From Candidatus Sungbacteria bacterium RIFCSPHIGHO2_01_FULL_50_25 (lineage in GTDB: Bacteria; Patescibacteriota; Minisyncoccia; Sungbacterales; HO2-52-23): a DNA stretch of 7,516 nucleotides. Shown here piece by piece: positions 1 through 4,669 of the stretch. The translations under genes were made by a program, and so were the position numbers. Under the pieces are notes generated by a model. The model made no database searches. It was not told where the DNA came from and worked only from the letters and a program-made list of their open reading frames with translations. Position 1 is the first letter of the stretch. Every line of letters starts with the position of its first letter. The DNA is taken from assembly GCA_001822215.1 (NCBI GenBank), contig MHQD01000018.1:1-7516 (forward strand), in the 5' to 3' direction.

Positions 1-741
1 TCGCTCATGCGTAGGCATCGGCATCTCACGCTTGATATTCGGAAGCGCCGGCTCCTCAATCTGCTTTTGAGGAGGAAGCGACGGACCGTGATCCGCAACC
101 AGTTCCTCTTCCGCAACTGCAATTGCGATCTCGCTATCGCGCAAAAACCCATCTGAATGCTCAACCACCGAGGGCTCAAGTAGAACAACAGCGCGCGCCG
201 CCTCGCCAATATTCTCATCCGGATGATCGAGCGCGGCAGCGGGGCTGACGGCCTCCAAAATCGGCTCCGGCTCGTCATTGGCCGCATACGCGACTTCAAC
301 ACCCTCGCTATTGAGAGTGACTGGCACAGAAGTCTGATCCTCAACGCGAATCGTCTCCAGCGTTTCCGCGGACTCGCTCACGACGCCATCTTGCACGTTT
401 TGCGGCGTCTCACCGAACGCGGTGCTCTCGAGAAGTCGAAGCGGTTTCTCTTCGAAGACGGCTTTGGGGAGAACTTTTTCTTCGTCGTCATCGGTCGTGT
501 GCGCGAATACGTGCTCACCGGTCGTGAGAAATTTGACGCATGACTTGGTGTCTTCGCAATGAAACCACTCGCCAACAATCTCTTTATTCGTCTCTGTGTC
601 GCGCACAGAAACAATGACTGTTACGCTCTCGTCGGGGTGCGTGATGCGCTCTTGGGTCACTTCAAGAGAAGCGCTGTACGCCGGGGCAGATACCCCGGCA
701 AAAATGAGAAACAGAGCGGCACTCGCAAGCCGTCTCCACAT
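1..741 (-). CDS. Secreted acidic protein of unknown family, C-terminus cut off by window edge
   Basis: Reading leftward from ATG at 741, the frame stays open for 247 codons to the window edge, so the C-terminus is missing. Residues 1-23 form a classical signal peptide: MWRR, a hydrophobic core ALFLIFAGV, then a probable signal peptidase I site near AYS-A. The mature part opens with a compact region (about residues 24-80) containing two cysteines (in EWFHCED and SCVKF) that could form a disulfide. From about residue 80 onward it is a low-complexity stretch rich in Glu, Asp, Ala, Val and Pro that looks disordered. I do not recognise a family. The start is supported by a GGAAGG ribosome binding site 5 bases upstream, an exact-consensus promoter at 794-821, and the signal peptide beginning at this ATG. 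The leader RNA can form a small hairpin (757-769) just before the ribosome binding site. It is divergent from the lipoprotein gene at 935. That it is a real gene is well supported; its function is unknown. Confidence 0.8.
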   Translation of the reverse strand, partial: MWRRLASAALFLIFAGVSAPAYSASLEVTQERITHPDESVTVIVSVRDTETNKEIVGEWFHCEDTKSCVKFLTTGEHVFAHTTDDDEEKVLPKAVFEEKPLRLLESTAFGETPQNVQDGVVSESAETLETIRVEDQTSVPVTLNSEGVEVAYAANDEPEPILEAVSPAAALDHPDENIGEAARAVVLLEPSVVEHSDGFLRDSEIAIAVAEEELVADHGPSLPPQKQIEEPALPNIKREMPMPTHER

Positions 742-793
742 ATGCCCTTCCTTTCTGCCCGCAAGGGGCTGATCTGCTGTAAGGTCTTAATAT

Positions 794-821
794 ATTATAC
801 AAATATACTGACATATGTCAA
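794..821 (-). promoter_or_regulatory. Sigma70-type promoter of the leftward secreted-protein gene
   Basis: On the minus strand the -35 box TTGACA (821-816) and the -10 box TATAAT (799-794) are both exact consensus, with a 16-base spacer. The predicted start is near 787, giving a leader of about 45 bases before the ATG at 741. Confidence 0.8.
809..820. promoter_or_regulatory. 12-bp palindrome TGACATATGTCA over the -35 box, possible operator
   Basis: TGACATATGTCA is a perfect palindrome covering most of the -35 box of the leftward promoter. A second half-site is nearby: TGTCAAT (816-822) is inverted as ATTGACA at 847-853, where it contains the -35 box of the rightward promoter. A dimeric regulator bound here could affect both divergent genes. 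Part of the symmetry follows simply from TTGACA being present, so operator function is an inference. Confidence 0.35.
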
Positions 822-847
822 TATTTAAGCTGGATTACGCAATATCA

Positions 848-876
848 TTGACATTTAATCAAATATAATGTAGTAT
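848..876 (+). promoter_or_regulatory. Promoter of the lipoprotein gene
   Basis: The -35 box TTGACA (848-853) is exact consensus. Seventeen bases later lies TAGTAT (871-876), a 4/6 match to the -10 consensus. Predicted start near 883, giving a leader of about 50 bases. A perfect TATAAT at 864-869 lies only 10 bases from the -35 box, too close for normal use. Confidence 0.6.
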
Positions 877-934
877 CACACATAGTATTCCGGGCGGATG
901 GGCCGTTCGGAAAACCAAGACAAGGAGGCAAGCG

Positions 935-1522
935 ATGAAAGTGATGAAAGTGATGCGGCTCATGGTTGTGGTCGCGCTCGGGCTCCTAACCAGTGCCTGC
1001 GCGACATCAGACTACGTACGGTCACTGGGCTTTGTGCCCCTGCCGGACGGCACGTCCTGGGGCGCAACCCGTGTCCACTCGGACACGATCGTCGGAGCGA
1101 AGATCACCCAGGTCTCCACGTTCCACTGCCCGTCGGCCCCGAAGCCGGGCGACTGCAAGGTGCAGAATCACGCATCTGCCGCTGGCGACGGCGCAGGCAC
1201 CCTCGTGATCAAGGCGGGTGCGGCGATCGCGGGTTCTGTCGGTTCTGCGGCGGTTCTCGGCGTCTCGTTCCCAAAGAACAAAGGGGATGAGCTCTCGATT
1301 TCGAATACCGCAGGTGCATCTGGTGGCACAGGAGTCGGAGTAGGCGGCCAGGGAGGACAAGGTGGCCAGGGTGGCAGAGCGACTTCTGGATCGTCGGCAT
1401 ACGCGCCTTCTACGGCGATCTCTGGTTCGTCGTCACAGGCAGGCGCTTCTGCGTCGAGCTACTCGTCTCAGAGCCAGTCGCAGTACCAGCAGCAGGACGG
1501 CCAAGGCCACCACACGAGGTAA
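935..1522 (+). CDS. Putative lipoprotein with Gly/Ser/Gln-rich tail
   Basis: A 195-residue protein. Residues 1-21 are a lipoprotein signal peptide: basic MKVMKVMR, hydrophobic LMVVVALGLL, then the lipobox TSA-C with Cys22 as the predicted lipidated residue, which would anchor it on the outer face of the membrane. Residues 23-75 form a short domain with two cysteines (STFHC, PGDC) that may form a disulfide. Residues 80-115 contain a small hydrophobic Ala/Gly stretch (IKAGAAIAGSVGSAAVLGVSF) that might be a second membrane-interacting segment. From about 126 the tail is low complexity: repeated GGQ units, then Ser/Ala/Gln-rich sequence ending in DGQGHHTR. The start is fixed by a near-ideal AAGGAGG (922-928) six bases before the ATG. 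Two further in-frame ATGs (944, 953) come from a tandem GTGATGAAA repeat. A strong terminator follows. I do not recognise a family; a surface or envelope role is inferred. Confidence 0.85.
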   Translation: MKVMKVMRLMVVVALGLLTSACATSDYVRSLGFVPLPDGTSWGATRVHSDTIVGAKITQVSTFHCPSAPKPGDCKVQNHASAAGDGAGTLVIKAGAAIAGSVGSAAVLGVSFPKNKGDELSISNTAGASGGTGVGVGGQGGQGGQGGRATSGSSAYAPSTAISGSSSQAGASASSYSSQSQSQYQQQDGQGHHTR

Positions 1523-1538
1523 AGTAGGAGGGCATCAA

Positions 1539-1568
1539 GACCCCCGTCGGGATTTCCCGGCGGGGGTC
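1539..1568 (+). terminator. Strong hairpin terminator after the lipoprotein gene
   Basis: A 13-bp GC-rich stem (arms at 1539-1551 and 1556-1568, one G-U pair) closes on an ATTT loop, starting 16 bases after the stop codon. The T-run that follows is weak (AATATTTTC), so termination might not be complete. Confidence 0.75.
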
Positions 1569-1579
1569 GCAATATTTTC

Positions 1580-1682
1580 ACCCCGTTACCAAGAAGCCGC
1601 GGGCAGAAGCCCGTAGAGAAATGGCCGTCCCGCGCGAGGCGAATCATTTAATGCCGCGGCAAGAAGGCCGTGGTAACGGGGT
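1580..1682. repeat. Structured inverted-repeat element with two internal hairpins
   Basis: ACCCCGTTACCA (1580-1591) is repeated exactly in inverted orientation as TGGTAACGGGGT (1671-1682), enclosing about 80 bases. Inside are two further stems with similar loops: CGGGC-AGAA-GCCCG (1600-1613), and a stem of about 9 bp with an AAGAAG loop at 1652-1673 that competes with the outer right arm. The segments starting GCCGCGG at 1596 and 1653 are also related as imperfect direct repeats. No protein is encoded convincingly. The layout suggests a structured RNA or a small non-autonomous mobile element. A related inverted repeat lies at 7045-7101. Confidence 0.5.
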
Positions 1683-1696
1683 TTACGCTCCATGAG

Positions 1697-1725
1697 TTGA
1701 CATTGGTTAAAAAATTTTCTATGGT
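1697..1725 (+). promoter_or_regulatory. Promoter of the YkoP-like gene
   Basis: The -35 box TTGACA (1697-1702) is exact consensus. A 17-base spacer leads to TATGGT (1720-1725), a 4/6 -10 box. Predicted start near 1732, leaving a leader of about 20 bases that holds the ribosome binding site. Confidence 0.6.
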
Positions 1726-1752
1726 TTGCCAAGATCACGCCGGAGGTATTGC

Positions 1753-2319
1753 GTGCTCAGTAAACTCATTGACTGCGTATTCCGGGCATACGACTGGCTT
1801 TTCATCAGATACTACGGGCTTTGGCGCAATGATGCGAAAGCGGAGAATGCCATTCTTTTTCACCTCATTCGATACTCCGGAAAGGAGATTGCGCTTCCCG
1901 ATGGAACGAAAATCGCTCCCGGAGATGAACTCATCGCAATCCATGTCAATCGGGCATACACAGAACTTTTGCAGGCACGCGCCTGCGGCCGCGCGCACGC
2001 CGGGATTCAATTGCGGGATGATTTTCGGGATTCGCTGCGAGCTCTCGCAAAACGAATGCATTCCTTTCCTAAATACAGAAACGTCCGCGCGCTCACCGGG
2101 GAAACAATCCTTGGCGCAGAGGCAAAGCATTTTGGATTCATTACAGTGCAATTGGAGGGATTTCACGAGCGACTCGCCAGAAGAAATGCCCGCGTTCTTA
2201 TCTCGCAAACTCGAAATGCCGGAAACATACAAGGCAGTACGATATCGCTGCGGTCCCGACGGGTATCGAAAATATGGATGTCGCGCGAACAGCTATTGCG
2301 CAAGTATCTCAAACCATAA
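1753..2319 (+). CDS. YkoP-like family protein
   Basis: A 188-residue soluble protein starting at GTG 1753. That start is supported by CGGAGG (1741-1746) six bases upstream and by the promoter at 1697-1725; a TTG 27 bases upstream has neither. The most telling stretch is residues 46-70: a strand ending PDGTKIAPGDELIAIHV, then NRAYTELL. Next come GIQLRDDFRDSLRALAKRM (about 85-102), a central region with HFGFITVQLE (126-135) and a C-terminal WMSREQLLRKYL. This order (hydrophobic W/Y-rich start, dG..i..GD..a.lH..N, a helix with SL..LA, a final LL..Y) matches my recollection of the YkoP-like family, found alone or fused to polysaccharide deacetylases in Firmicutes. The biochemical role of that family is not known to me. 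The gene is monocistronic: its stop codon overlaps its own terminator stem. Gene call is solid; the family call is tentative. Confidence 0.75.
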   Translation: MLSKLIDCVFRAYDWLFIRYYGLWRNDAKAENAILFHLIRYSGKEIALPDGTKIAPGDELIAIHVNRAYTELLQARACGRAHAGIQLRDDFRDSLRALAKRMHSFPKYRNVRALTGETILGAEAKHFGFITVQLEGFHERLARRNARVLISQTRNAGNIQGSTISLRSRRVSKIWMSREQLLRKYLKP

Positions 2320-2337
2320 GGCCATTCGGCCTTTTTT
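2318..2337 (+). terminator. Terminator overlapping the stop codon of the YkoP-like gene
   Basis: AAGGCC (2318-2323), loop ATTC, GGCCTT (2328-2333), then a run of six T. The stem begins inside the TAA stop codon. The T-run runs directly into the 48-nt repeat. Confidence 0.85.
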
Positions 2338-2380
2338 ATATTTCTGGCAGAACACCGCAGCCGCAAGACCATGCGGAATC
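2333..2380 (-). repeat. 48-nt interspersed repeat, copy A (REP-like)
   Basis: Read on the minus strand, this matches the second copy at 4584-4631 (plus strand) at 45 of 48 positions; all differences are transitions. It contains the palindrome TTCTGCCAGAA and a CCGCA...TGCGG hairpin. Two of the three differences fall in the loop of that hairpin. Its A-rich end merges with a terminator arm, as in the other copy. It lies between two converging transcription units. Confidence 0.85.
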
Positions 2381-2384
2381 TATT

Positions 2385-2416
2385 AAAAAGTCAAGCGCAT
2401 CCGGTGAAGGATGCGC
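2385..2416 (-). terminator. Terminator of the leftward small-protein unit
   Basis: On the minus strand GCGCATCC and GGATGCGC form a perfect 8-bp stem (2416-2395) with a six-base loop, followed by TTGACTTTTTAA (A-run on plus at 2385-2389). It begins six bases after the stop codon of the small membrane protein. Confidence 0.75.
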
Positions 2417-2421
2417 GAGTT

Positions 2422-2577
2422 CTAGAAAGGCGGCGCGGTGAGGCGAAACCCTTCCAGTATATTTGCGGCGCTCGTGAGTGAAACCACGAGAAACCGCTCG
2501 ATTGCATTGAGAACCTTCGGGAGAAGAATCCACAACACAAGGATGGTTACCGCGAGTGATATTGGTCCGCGAATCAT
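2422..2577 (-). CDS. Small membrane protein (about 51 residues), function unknown
   Basis: A 51-residue frame from ATG 2577: MIRGPIS, then a hydrophobic helix LAVTILVLWILLP (about residues 8-20), a basic/acidic break KVLNAIER, and a second amphipathic or hydrophobic segment FLVVSLTSAANIL. It would be a one- or two-helix inner membrane protein. Support comes from context: a near-consensus promoter (2723-2751) and a strong terminator beginning six bases after the stop bracket this frame. The start is uncertain. No good ribosome binding site precedes ATG 2577, and the frame is open upstream to a TTG at 2691, which would give 89 residues and also has no binding site. The best ribosome binding site in the leader (GCAGGAGA) precedes a different frame at 2647. 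An RNA-only product is the main alternative. Confidence 0.45.
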   Translation of the reverse strand: MIRGPISLAVTILVLWILLPKVLNAIERFLVVSLTSAANILEGFRLTAPPF

Positions 2578-2722
2578 GCTAATATGCAGAAAAGAGGTAT
2601 TAGCGATGAGAGCGCGACCAGCACCCCCGGCTCCTATGTGAAGCCATTCTCTCCTGCGGAAAATCAACTCGGATGAGCAAACTTTCTGCAAAAGAGAATG
2701 ACCGGTTCAATGTTCTGAAATC

Positions 2723-2751
2723 ATTATAGCACGGAAATGGCTTTACGTCAA
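2723..2751 (-). promoter_or_regulatory. Promoter of the leftward small-protein unit
   Basis: On the minus strand TTGACG (2751-2746), a 17-base spacer, and an exact TATAAT (2728-2723). Predicted start near 2716. It lies just upstream of, and divergent from, the DUF167 gene. Confidence 0.8.
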
Positions 2752-2762
2752 ATACGGCTCAC

Positions 2763-2981
2763 ATGAAAATTTTTATCCGCGCAAAACCGAACGCCAAAAA
2801 AGAATTTGTTGTTGCGGATGACGCAACTCATTTTATCGTTTCCATCCGTGAACAGCCCCACGACGGCAAAGCAAACAACGCCATTATCCGTGCGATATCA
2901 GAATATCTTGATGTCCAAATATCCCGGATAAAAATTATCTCCGGGAAGACGTCGAAAAAGAAAATTATCCAAATCGATTAA
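2763..2981 (+). CDS. DUF167 / YggU family protein
   Basis: A 72-residue protein with the hallmarks of the small cytoplasmic DUF167 (YggU/UPF0235) family along its whole length: an N-terminal strand and loop with IRAKPNAKKE, the family signature DGKANNAII (residues 38-46) followed by a helix, and the C-terminal ISGKTSKKKIIQI corresponding to the G.ksr.K...i motif. The family is alpha/beta and widespread in bacteria, archaea and eukaryotes. Its biochemical role is not established. At 72 residues it is at the short end but seems complete. No Shine-Dalgarno sequence precedes ATG 2763 and no good plus-strand promoter was seen, so how it is expressed is unclear. It is divergent from the small membrane protein unit. 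Confidence 0.9.
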   Translation: MKIFIRAKPNAKKEFVVADDATHFIVSIREQPHDGKANNAIIRAISEYLDVQISRIKIISGKTSKKKIIQID

Positions 2982-2987
2982 CCGGCA

Positions 2988-3016
2988 TTGATTTAGTTCC
3001 GTTTTTTAGATAGACT
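2988..3016 (+). promoter_or_regulatory. Possible promoter of the gene at 3048
   Basis: TTGATT (2988-2993, 4/6), a 17-base spacer, and TAGACT (3011-3016, 4/6). Position relative to the gene is right, but both boxes are imperfect. There is no clear terminator between the DUF167 gene and this site, so read-through is also possible. Confidence 0.35.
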
Positions 3017-3047
3017 TTCAGAGGAACCATAATAGATGAGGTGAGAC

Positions 3048-3503
3048 ATGGGCGTCGTATTTCTTCATTCGCGCAGGGACGAGCTCGCGGCGGTGAAAAA
3101 ATGCGCATTTCGGGAGAATCCCGAATTGGCGAAAGAGATCATCTTCACACAGAGCATTTTCCAGGCGCTTCTTTCCGCATTCAAAGATGCGCATAGGGGC
3201 ACTGCGACATTCGCGCTCATTGGCACTGTCAAGCGCTACGACGGAATCGACGAGTATTGTATCGCACGCCATATCAAAGAATTCCGCGACCGCTGCGGAA
3301 TCGAATCTGGAGCAATTGTCGGGCGGTGCGCGCCTGAACGGCCCCGACCAAACAGATGGCTTGATTTCTTCATCTCGAGCGCACACATTGCGCATAAAAC
3401 CGCAATTGGATGCACCCCGATCGCCGCGGTCTTGATTGCAGCTGCAATCGGAACGCCTCTTAGCGATATCACGCATCATATTCCGCTCGTTCGCATCACA
3501 TAA
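3048..3503 (+). CDS. Hypothetical protein, no family recognised
   Basis: A 151-residue protein with no signal peptide. The first half is mixed charged and helical (FRENPELAKEIIFTQSIFQALLSAFKDAH), followed by a strand-like TATFALIGTVKRY and a helix DEYCIARHIKEFRDRCGI. The C-terminal third is hydrophobic, TPIAAVLIAAAIGTPLSDITHHIPLV (residues 123-148), and may be a buried helix or a single membrane segment. Three cysteines (71, 83, 94) and several histidines are present, but they form no metal motif that I recognise. GAGGTGA (3038-3044) three bases before ATG 3048 is a slightly close but usable ribosome binding site. A hairpin terminator starts 11 bases after the stop. The gene call is supported by this context; no function can be given. 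Confidence 0.65.
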   Translation: MGVVFLHSRRDELAAVKKCAFRENPELAKEIIFTQSIFQALLSAFKDAHRGTATFALIGTVKRYDGIDEYCIARHIKEFRDRCGIESGAIVGRCAPERPRPNRWLDFFISSAHIAHKTAIGCTPIAAVLIAAAIGTPLSDITHHIPLVRIT

Positions 3504-3513
3504 CGCCGCAGGC

Positions 3514-3534
3514 AAAAGCCGCGCGGCTTTTTTA
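3514..3534 (+). terminator. Terminator after the gene at 3048
   Basis: AAAAGCC (3514-3520), loop GCGC, GGCTTTT (3525-3531), ending in a run of six T. Confidence 0.8.
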
Positions 3535-3545
3535 CGCACAACAAA

Positions 3546-3573
3546 TTGACTTCGCTTTTGATTATGTCATACT
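3546..3573 (+). promoter_or_regulatory. Extended -10 promoter of the cupredoxin gene
   Basis: TTGACT (3546-3551, 5/6), a 16-base spacer, and CATACT (3568-3573, 4/6) preceded by TGT, which makes an extended -10. Predicted start near 3580, about 28 bases before the ATG. Confidence 0.6.
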
Positions 3574-3607
3574 CAAGAAACAATTTTTAACTTTAATTTC
3601 ACATCAT

Positions 3608-4102
3608 ATGAAAACTGAATATTTCCGCGAGCGTGCGGGCTTAGGGGCACCATCTGTCATAATCGTAGTCGCACTTATTCTGGTTCTTGCTGGAACACTG
3701 TATTACGCTATCTCAAACTATTACACGCAAGGAGAGAGCGATCTGGCGCCGAAACAGAATGCCACAATGAAACCGGATACCAGCTCTTTAGTGGAGAGCG
3801 GGAACACCGCGACGGATGCGCCGGAAACAAAGACCTTTACTATTACCGGGAAAAGCTTCTCGTTTTCGCAAAAGGAAATGCGAGTGAAGAAAGGGGACAC
3901 GGTAAAAATTAATTTTACCAGCACCGAGGGATTCCATGACTGGGTGGTTGATGAATTTCCCGGCGCAAAAACCGGCAGAGTGCAAACGGGTCAATCAACT
4001 ACTGCCGAGTTTGTCGCGTCAGAAACCGGGATATTCGAATACTACTGCAGCGTCGGATCGCACCGCCAAGCCGGCATGACTGGGAAGCTTATCGTCGAGT
4101 AG
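3608..4102 (+). CDS. Membrane-anchored type 1 copper cupredoxin
   Basis: A 164-residue protein. Residues 13-36 are one transmembrane anchor (APSVIIVVALILVLAGTLYYAI). A Thr/Ser/Asn-rich linker (37-75) follows, then a cupredoxin domain (76-164) facing outside. All four type 1 copper ligands can be assigned: His110 in GFHDW, then Cys147, His152 and Met157 in YYCSVGSHRQAGM. The C-x4-H-x4-M spacing is like that of auracyanin-type blue copper proteins. The known role of such proteins is one-electron transfer; here a redox or copper-handling role at the cell surface is inferred. No redox partner is encoded in the window. ATG 3608 is not preceded by a Shine-Dalgarno sequence, but the AT-rich leader and the start of the anchor support it. 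A copper-less relative lies at 5514-6023. Confidence 0.9.
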   Translation: MKTEYFRERAGLGAPSVIIVVALILVLAGTLYYAISNYYTQGESDLAPKQNATMKPDTSSLVESGNTATDAPETKTFTITGKSFSFSQKEMRVKKGDTVKINFTSTEGFHDWVVDEFPGAKTGRVQTGQSTTAEFVASETGIFEYYCSVGSHRQAGMTGKLIVE

Positions 4103-4117
4103 CCGCTCTGATATACT
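4089..4117 (+). promoter_or_regulatory. Extended -10 promoter for the four-helix membrane protein gene
   Basis: TGA followed by TATACT (4112-4117, 5/6) makes an extended -10. The -35 is weak (TTATCG, 4089-4094) and lies inside the 3' end of the cupredoxin gene. Predicted start near 4124, about 40 bases before ATG 4166. No terminator separates the two genes, so co-transcription is also possible. Confidence 0.45.
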
Positions 4118-4165
4118 GGGTACACAGCAAAAAAGTCGCGGACAACCGCCATATACGCTGATTTT

Positions 4166-4564
4166 ATGAACACAACACAATTTTTGCTTATCGTAGGCAC
4201 GGCCTTGAACGTCATTTCCATATTCGGCTTTTCGGGCGCTATCGGCCCGACCCCTGAGGAAAGCATATTTGGGGAAATATGGCATTTCGGTACGGGAGAA
4301 AATGTCATCCACGTACTTCTCGGCACCGGAATGCTCCTTGGTGCCTCGCTCCTTTCTCACTCCGCAAAAAGAATTTCTGTCATGGCGATCGGGATTCTCG
4401 GCATCCTATTCGGACTTTATAGCGCGATTGGAACCGTGCCAAAAGGCGTTGTCATATACAACGTCGGGCTTGAAAACCCGACAGACACCCTACTTCATCT
4501 TGCAATCGGCATCTTCGCCCTATGGGTCTCATTGCGAAAGCCGCCTATCATTGCGCCGCTCTAA
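4166..4564 (+). CDS. Four-helix membrane protein resembling DUF4383
   Basis: A 132-residue integral membrane protein with four predicted helices at about 5-24, 47-64, 70-89 and 108-124. The last helix is led in by ENPTDTLLHLAIGIFAL, which is close to the N-p-d-n-l-L-H-l-x-x-G signature I associate with DUF4383-type proteins. A similar block, ENVIHVLLGTGMLL, leads helix 2, so the protein seems to be two related two-helix halves, each with a helix-start histidine. The biochemical role of the family is not known to me. ATG 4166 has no Shine-Dalgarno sequence; the frame and hydrophobic start support it. It lies 63 bases after the cupredoxin gene and could share its transcript. A 48-nt repeat and a bidirectional terminator follow. 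Confidence 0.85.
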   Translation: MNTTQFLLIVGTALNVISIFGFSGAIGPTPEESIFGEIWHFGTGENVIHVLLGTGMLLGASLLSHSAKRISVMAIGILGILFGLYSAIGTVPKGVVIYNVGLENPTDTLLHLAIGIFALWVSLRKPPIIAPL

Positions 4565-4583
4565 TAACCGCTAACCGCATATT

Positions 4584-4631
4584 GATTCCGCACGGCCTTG
4601 CGGCTGCGGTATTCTGCCAGAAATATAAAAA
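4584..4631 (+). repeat. 48-nt interspersed repeat, copy B (REP-like)
   Basis: Matches the minus strand of 2333-2380 at 45 of 48 positions. It carries the same CCGCA...TGCGG hairpin and TTCTGCCAGAA palindrome, and ends in TATAAAAA, the last As of which form the left arm of the terminator that follows. It lies 19 bases after the stop codon of the four-helix membrane protein. Confidence 0.85.
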
Positions 4632-4660
4632 CCCTCCGGTGTTCTACCAAAGGGTTTTTT
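4627..4660. terminator. Bidirectional hairpin terminator
   Basis: AAAAACCCT (4627-4635) and AGGGTTTTT (4651-4659) form a 9-bp stem, with GGT/ACC (4638-4640, 4646-4648) extending it inside the loop. It has a T-run on the plus strand and, because the left arm is A-rich, also on the minus strand. It can end both the rightward four-helix gene and the leftward cyclophilin transcript. Confidence 0.8.
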
Positions 4661-4669
4661 GATACATTC

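Noticed and set aside
223..828. Plus-strand frames (223-543, 559-828) and a minus-strand frame at 378-614
   Set aside because: All lie over the leftward secreted-protein gene, which has a signal peptide, ribosome binding site, and consensus promoter.
848..869. TTGACA followed by a perfect TATAAT as a promoter
   Set aside because: The spacer is only 10 bases; TAGTAT at 871-876 with a 17-base spacer is more credible.
1580..1682. Integron attC site
   Set aside because: The arms contain GTTA, but the paired core and inner boxes of an attC site are not present and no integrase is nearby.
1670..2386. A 238-codon plus-strand frame longer than the YkoP-like gene it overlaps
   Set aside because: It runs through the promoter, ribosome binding site, and terminator of the 1753-2319 gene and into the 48-nt repeat; its composition is Cys/Ser/Arg-rich and unlike a folded protein, and it has no start signals of its own.
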